This document shows, in pieces, positions 37,401 to 44,300 of a stretch of DNA of 64,000 bases (the first letter of the stretch is position 1; each line of letters begins with the position of its first letter). A program made the translations under genes and the position numbers. Source of the stretch: Rapana venosa (taxonomy: Eukaryota; Mollusca; Gastropoda; Neogastropoda; Muricidae). Where the stretch lies: positions 6,213,411-6,277,410 of the forward strand of contig CM054145.1 in assembly GCA_028751875.1 (NCBI GenBank), in the 5' to 3' direction. The notes beneath the pieces were generated by a model that was not told where the DNA came from, searched no databases, and worked only from the letters and a program-made list of their open reading frames with translations.

Positions 37401-39741
37401 CTAGCTGAAGTCGGATGTGCTGAGCCTGACTTGTCAGGCGCTTAACGGCAGCGCGACACATTTTTGTTCATGTGACAGACAACAAAATAAGTTGCTGTCT
37501 GAGTGTTCAAGAAAGAAGAAGAAGGCTTAGTAGTATATGTGAGAGAGAGAGAGAGAACTCAAACTTGAACTCGAATGATTTATTCACAAAAAGGCCATTG
37601 GCCCATACATGAAGGGGGTTGCTGAACTGCTTAGTATTTTGGTGGGTGTAAAAGCAATAGTAACAACAAAATGTTACTATATAACAAAAAGTCAGTTACA
37701 AAAATATGACTTGGGATAACAATATGAGAGAGAGAGAGAGAGAAGGAAAGTTTTCACAGAACTGATGTGTCTGTGTGGCAGTTGATCACCCAACGCTGGA
37801 CCTGTCTGATTTCCCATCCTTGAGTTCACGGGGCAGTGTGGCGCCCAACCCAGTTCCTGCCAACCGCACATATGGTAGGTCTCTGTAATTTGAATGGCAT
37901 GCGTCTGTGCTTGGGTGTGTGCGTGCATGCATGCACACATGGGGAATGGTTGTTACATTCTGGTCTCTGTGAGTGCAAAAAACATTCAGAGTGTGTATGG
38001 TGTGCATTGTTTAGGACTCACTTGAGAAGGTTCAGTACTTGCTTTGTTGCAAACGTTTCAGAGGTAAAGTGTAAAGCCAGGATTTTCTGTTTTATTATAT
38101 ATGCCTTCAGTGTTATGCTATAGATGGTTGAGTTATATATGTGACACTCCTCCACATAATGAGTCACATTGCACCAGAAGTCAGTTTTTAGTTATTGACA
38201 TGTTATTAATCTGCAATGAAAAGGCTGGTCAATACCAAAAAAACCCAACAACAACCAGTTTGAAAATCAGACAATTTGATGAAAAGTTATTACACATTTA
38301 AATGATGGACTGCCTGAAGTGACAAAAATGAGAATTTGACAACGTTAGCATTGTAATAGTTGGTCAGAATGAGGGCTTGGGTGTTTTTAAGTTCATTTTT
38401 AAAGCAAAACGAAAAAACTCACGCCTTGATATTTCAGTACAAGGTAGAACAGTGGCTGTAGTTTCATAATCCATCAAAATCTCAAAATCCTGACCCCGAG
38501 CTGCCTAAAATGGATCGTAGCAGAAAAGTGGGTCAGGTGCAAAGCGACTCATTTTGTGGTGGAGTGTCACATGTATGCATTTATGTGTTCTTGGTATGGC
38601 TGTAGTGTTTGTGGAGGATAAGGTGTACAGTTAGTGTGTGTGTGCGTGAACATGAGTGTTTGCATGGAAATGTGTATGTGTTTGTTTATGATTGGACTTG
38701 CAAGGATTTTCATTTGCTTTTTAAAAATTTTATTAAAAAACATCTGTTTAACAAATGGAAATTGTGTATTTATTCATTTATTTATTTGTTCATTAATTCT
38801 TTTATATCAGTGATGATGGAATAAGCACTCAAGTTCTTTTTTACATCCAGTCCCCATGTGTATGCAGTTTCGTAAATTTTGTCATCAGTTCCCACTGGCA
38901 CACAATGGCCTACTCTTTCGAAAAACGGAACAGGATTTAATGTGTGTGCAAGATGTTCTGCTTGCGTTTGCACATGGGGTCTCAGTTTATAGTCTCATCC
39001 GAAGGACTTTAGGGAGAGTGGAGTCTGCACTGATGTTAACTCCATGGAGAAAAATCCTTGAATGGGATTTGAACCCGAGTTGTCAGATTGCGAGCACAAT
39101 GTTCTGACTACTAGGTTATCCTGTCCCGTGTATATGTGCTCGTGTGTGCGTGTGCGCATGTGTGCAAATTCCATTCATGACATTGCCCTGAGAGCTCGAA
39201 ACAAAAGCATGATTTTCTTTGAAAGAGCTGTGTGCTGTGAGTAAGGAGTGAGCGAGGTGGGTGGGTGTCGTGGGGTCTGACTGTGCATTGATGATTACGG
39301 TTCTTCTAAAGTAGGTATGGTGAGCAAACCCACGCAGGAGTCGGCCCCCGAGTTCAACATCACGCAGGAAGAGTTCCCCGCCTTGCCTGGATCCCAGAGT
39401 AAGTGCCCTTTGGCTTTTTATATCATTTTTTTTTTAGATCTGTAAGAAAGGAGAGGGGGAGGGAGGGAAGGAGAATTTAAAAAAAAAAAATCATCTCCTC
39501 CTCCCACCCCACCCCATTTGCCTTCTATTTTTTGGTTGTTGTTGAGAAGGGATGTTGTTAAGATAATGATTATAGTAAGAAAGATTTGTCATGTAAAAAA
39601 AGAAAAGTTCCAACTAATCCAAATGTGCGCACACACAACCACGCACACACACATGCACACCACACGCATACACATACACGCACACCACACGTACACCACA
39701 CACTCGCACATGCACACACACACACACACACACCACGCGCA

Positions 39742-39773
<32 letters not shown>

Positions 39774-40250
39774 CACACACATGCGCGTGCACACACACAC
39801 ACACTTGTCATTGTAGAGGCAGTAATGGTAACAGAAGAAATGTTTCAGTGTAGAAAAACACGTTTAGAAATCCTCATCTCTGTGTGCGAAAGTGTTGTCG
39901 TCACCAGGTCAATGACGTGAAGTTTCTGTATGATTTCAGACCCTCCTGCACAGTCCTCAGATCCTTCGTCAAAAACGGTGAGAAAGCTGATGTCTGTCTG
40001 TCTTTGTTTTTTTCTTTCTGGGTTCCCCCCCCCCCCCTCACCTTGATACAGTTATTCTCTCTTTCTCTCTGTCTCTGTCTCTCTCTCTCTCGCTGTCTCT
40101 CTCTTCTCTCTTAATTTTCCTCTATCTTTTTCTTTCTTTCTCTCTTTCTCTTTTTCTCCCTCTCTCTCTCTGTCTGTGTGTCTCCCTCCCTCCCCCTCTC
40201 TCTTTCTCTGTCTTTCTCTCTCTCTGTCTCTCTCTCCCTCCCTCCCTCTT

Positions 40251-40290
<40 letters not shown>

Positions 40291-40364
40291 CCTCCCTCCC
40301 TCCCTCCCCCTCTCTCTGTCTCTCTGTGTCTGTCTCTCCCTCCCTCCCTCTCTCTGTCTCTGTG

Positions 40365-40420
<56 letters not shown>

Positions 40421-41340
40421 CGTAAAGAGCGTGTTGCATTCTGCATCTAAGTTTATGAACCTTCATATAAGAGAGAGGGAGAGATAAACATGACGTTTAG
40501 TATTTGAAATGTAACTGTCTGTGTAGGAGATTATATTTGTTGTTGTTGACTTCCAATTTTACGTCTGTTCACTTCTAGTGATATGAGACGAGATTATATT
40601 TGTGTGTGTGTGTGATTATATTTGTCTGTGTGTATGTGTGAGATTATATTTGTCTGTGTAGGAGATTATATTTGTCTGTGTGTGATTATATTTGTGTGTG
40701 TGTGTATGTGTGAGATTATATTTGTGTGTGTGTGAGATTATATTTGTGTGTGTGTGTGTGTGATTATGTGTGTGTGTGTATGTGTGATTATGTGTGTGTG
40801 TGTATGTGTGAGATTATATTTGTGTGTGTGTGTGTGATTATGTGTGTGTGTGTATGTGTGAGATTATATTTGTGTGTGTGTTTATCATGGTAACAGCCAA
40901 CAAGTACGCCGACGGGATTCGACCCTATGGGCAACAGGGACGGTACAAAGTTCTCCGCAGACAAAGCGCCGGGCAGCCAAGTTCCCAAGCGAGGAATTCA
41001 GACGCATTCAGATGGTATTGTACTTTGGCTTTTTTCATTTTCTTGTATCCAGTATCATACCGCGCCGTGAATCGTATCACACAAGAGAAAGTTGTCATGG
41101 ATTTTTTTAGATTGGGGGGGGGGGGGGGGGTATGATTAGTAAGTGTGACATGAAAGTCAAATTTACTTTAACAATGTTCACAGAATATTTTTTTATCATT
41201 ATTTATTTTTTATTTATTCAACAAAAAATATTTCTTTATTTCATGATCCACTGATTAAATTTCTTGGGTTTTTTATTTGTTTATTTGTTTTGTTTGTATT
41301 GTTGGTTTTTTGTGGGAGTGGGGTGGGGGTTGTTGTTTTG

Positions 41341-41373
<33 letters not shown>

Positions 41374-44300
41374 GGGTGTTGAGGGAGGGGTAAAGGGATT
41401 GAGAACCACATTTTGGAAAAGGAAATTAGACTTCACAAGGAAGAAATTATGGGTGTTTTTGTTTGTTTGTTGAAATTCCTTGATCTGTGTACGACCTAGT
41501 GGTTAGTTTTGGGACTTTTTAAATATTCATCTTTTCTTCTTTTTCTTCACAACGTTGTCCATGAAACATCATCGTGGGTGACAACCGACGTGTATTTCTT
41601 TTTTTTTCTTTATTCTCTCTCTCTCTCTCTCTCTACTCTATGATATTCTTGCAATGTTACTAATGGATGTGGTGGATGGCGTGGGGGTGAAGAGCTCGGC
41701 CTCAAACTATTGTTAGGGACGGTGAGCAACATCCCCCAGGGCATGGTGACGGACCAGTTTGGCATTGTGGGGCTCCTGACCTTCATTCGGGCAGCGGAGA
41801 GTGACCACAACCTGGTGGCCTTGGCGCCGGGCATCGACTTGACCACGCTGGGGCTGAATCTCAACCAACCCGAGTAAGAGACCATTCCGTCCTCTGTGTG
41901 GGTCTGTGTGTGTGTGTGTGTGTGTGTGGATGGTGAGAGTGTGTGTGTATATGTGTGTGTGGGGGGGTGGGGGAATTGTGAGAGTGTGTGTGTGTGTGTG
42001 TTGTATGGTGGGGGGGGTGTAGTGGAATGTGGGTAGGTGTGTGTGTGTGTGGGGGGTGGGGGGGGGGTGGTGTGGAGTAGATGTGGGTGTGTTGTTGTTG
42101 TTGTTGACTTCAATTTTATGTCTGTTCACTTCTAGTGATATTAGACAGGTGTGGGTGTGGGAGAGAAAGAGAGCTAGAATGAATGAACATTTTTATTAAG
42201 GGAAAAGAATACTTAGCACAATGGTGGCTTTTTTTCCATCCTGCCCTCAGTCCAAAAAGTAAATCAATCAACCAGTCGTTCAATTAAACAAACAACAATG
42301 AAAAGTTTTAAAAAATTAGGCAAAATGCAAAAATGCATAAACAAACAGAATAGAGACAGCCGCATACACATGATAGATATCAGCGGGGTGGGGGGGGGGG
42401 GGGGGGGTGGTAGGGAGGAGTGTGTGCTGTATTTATCATTTTTAGTTTATGAAGAGGACAACAAGAAGGGAAGAAGTTAAAAAATAGAGAGAGAAAAAGA
42501 GGAGGAAGAGAGAAAGAGGGAGAGAGAGAAAGAAAGAGAAAGTACACAAATGAAAAAGTACGTGAGCAATTAAGTGAACAAAGTGATTTTGTTGTCTTTC
42601 AGAAATCTGTACAGTACGTTTCAGTCACCATGGGCAGATGCACCCTGTCGACCCCAAGACATAGGTGAGAGAGATTTTGCAATCTTTCAGATGAAAAGAC
42701 AGATAGGTGAGAGAGATTTTGCAATCTTTCAGATAAAAAGACAGATAAGTGAGAGAGATTTTTGTAATCTTTCAGATGAAAAGACAGATAGGTGAGAGAG
42801 ATTTTGCAATCTTTCAGATGAAAAGACAGGTGAGAGAGATTTTGCAATCTTTCAGATGAAAAGACAGATAGGTGAGAGAGATTTTTGCAATCTTTCAGAT
42901 GAAAAGACAGGTGAGAGAGATTTTGCAATCTTTTAGATAAAAAGACAGATAGGTGAGAGATTTTTGCAATCTTTCAGATGAAAAGATAGATAGGTGAGAG
43001 AGATTTTGCATTCTTTCAGATTAAAAGACAGATAGGTGAGAGAGATTTTGCAATCTTTCAGATTAAAAGACAGATAGGTGAGAGAGATTTTGCAATCTTT
43101 CAGATTAAAAGACAGATAGGTGAGAGAGATTTTGCAATCTTTCAGATTAAAAGACAGATAGGTGAGAGAGATTTTGCATTCTTTCAGATTAAAAGACAGA
43201 TAGGTGAGAGAGATTTTGCAATCTTTCAGATTAAAAGACAGATAGGTGAGAGAGATTTTGCAATCTTTCTGATTAACAGACAGATAGGCGAGAGAGATTT
43301 TGCAATCTTTCAGATGAAAAGACATAGATAGGTGAGAGAGATTTTTGCAATCTTTCGATTAAAAGACAGATAGGTGAGAGAGGTTTTTGCAATCTTTCAG
43401 ATGAAAAGACAGATAGGTGAGAGAGATTTTGCAATCTTTCAGATTAAAAGACAGGTGAGAGAGATTTTGCAATCTTTCAGATTAAAAGACAGGTGAGAGA
43501 GATTTTGCAATCTTTCAGATTAAAAGACAGATAGGTGAGAGAGATTTTGCAATCTTCCAGATTACGAGACATAGGTGAAAGAAATTTTGCAATCTTTTAG
43601 ATTACAAGACATAGGTGAGAGAGATTTTGCAATCTTTCAGATAACAAGACATAGATCGGTAAGAGATTTTGCAATCTTTCAGATTACAAGACCTAGTTGA
43701 GAGAGATTTTGCAATTTTATAGATTGCTAATTTTGGGCTTTACATTACAATGCACTGGTCTTGGGTTGGAAGGGATTTGTCTGCTGATTTTATTGGTATT
43801 GTTTGCTAGTGCAATTTAATGGTGATAAAACTTCCCACTTTTCTTGTTCACGGTTCATAACAATAGCTTCTGCAGCGAGGCAGCTGATCAGGATTCCTTG
43901 TTCTGCCTCAGGATTGATTTTTAAACCAAATTTTTCCCGTTCTTGTTGCAGATTTCCATGTTCCTGCTGAATATCTTACAAACATCTTCATAAGAGAAAA
44001 GGTGAGGATTCTTTCTGGGATTTTTGTGTGTGTGAAACGTTTTTTTCAAAGAAAACATAAGAAGGGGGTGGCAGGATGGTTCATATGTTCACCTGCCTGA
44101 CAAAGTAAACGTGAGGATGTGGGTTCGATTCCCAGCCTTGCCCTTTTCTTCCCAGTTTGATGAGAAAGTCGGAGTCTTTGGATGAGACTATTAATCAAGG
44201 TTACGTGTGTGAATGTACGCAGAACATCTTGCGCACACGTTAAATCCTGTTCCGCCTTTTGGAAGGCTAGGCCATTTCATGCCGGTAGGACTGGATGTCA

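Noticed and set aside
40111..40487. Long Arg/Glu and Ser/Leu frames on both strands
   Set aside because: They are translations of the (TC)n pyrimidine tract.
42599..43325. Minus-strand frames of repeated SFNLKDCKISLTYL
   Set aside because: They are the reverse reading of the 42-bp array; the real coding exon is on the plus strand and stops at 42664.
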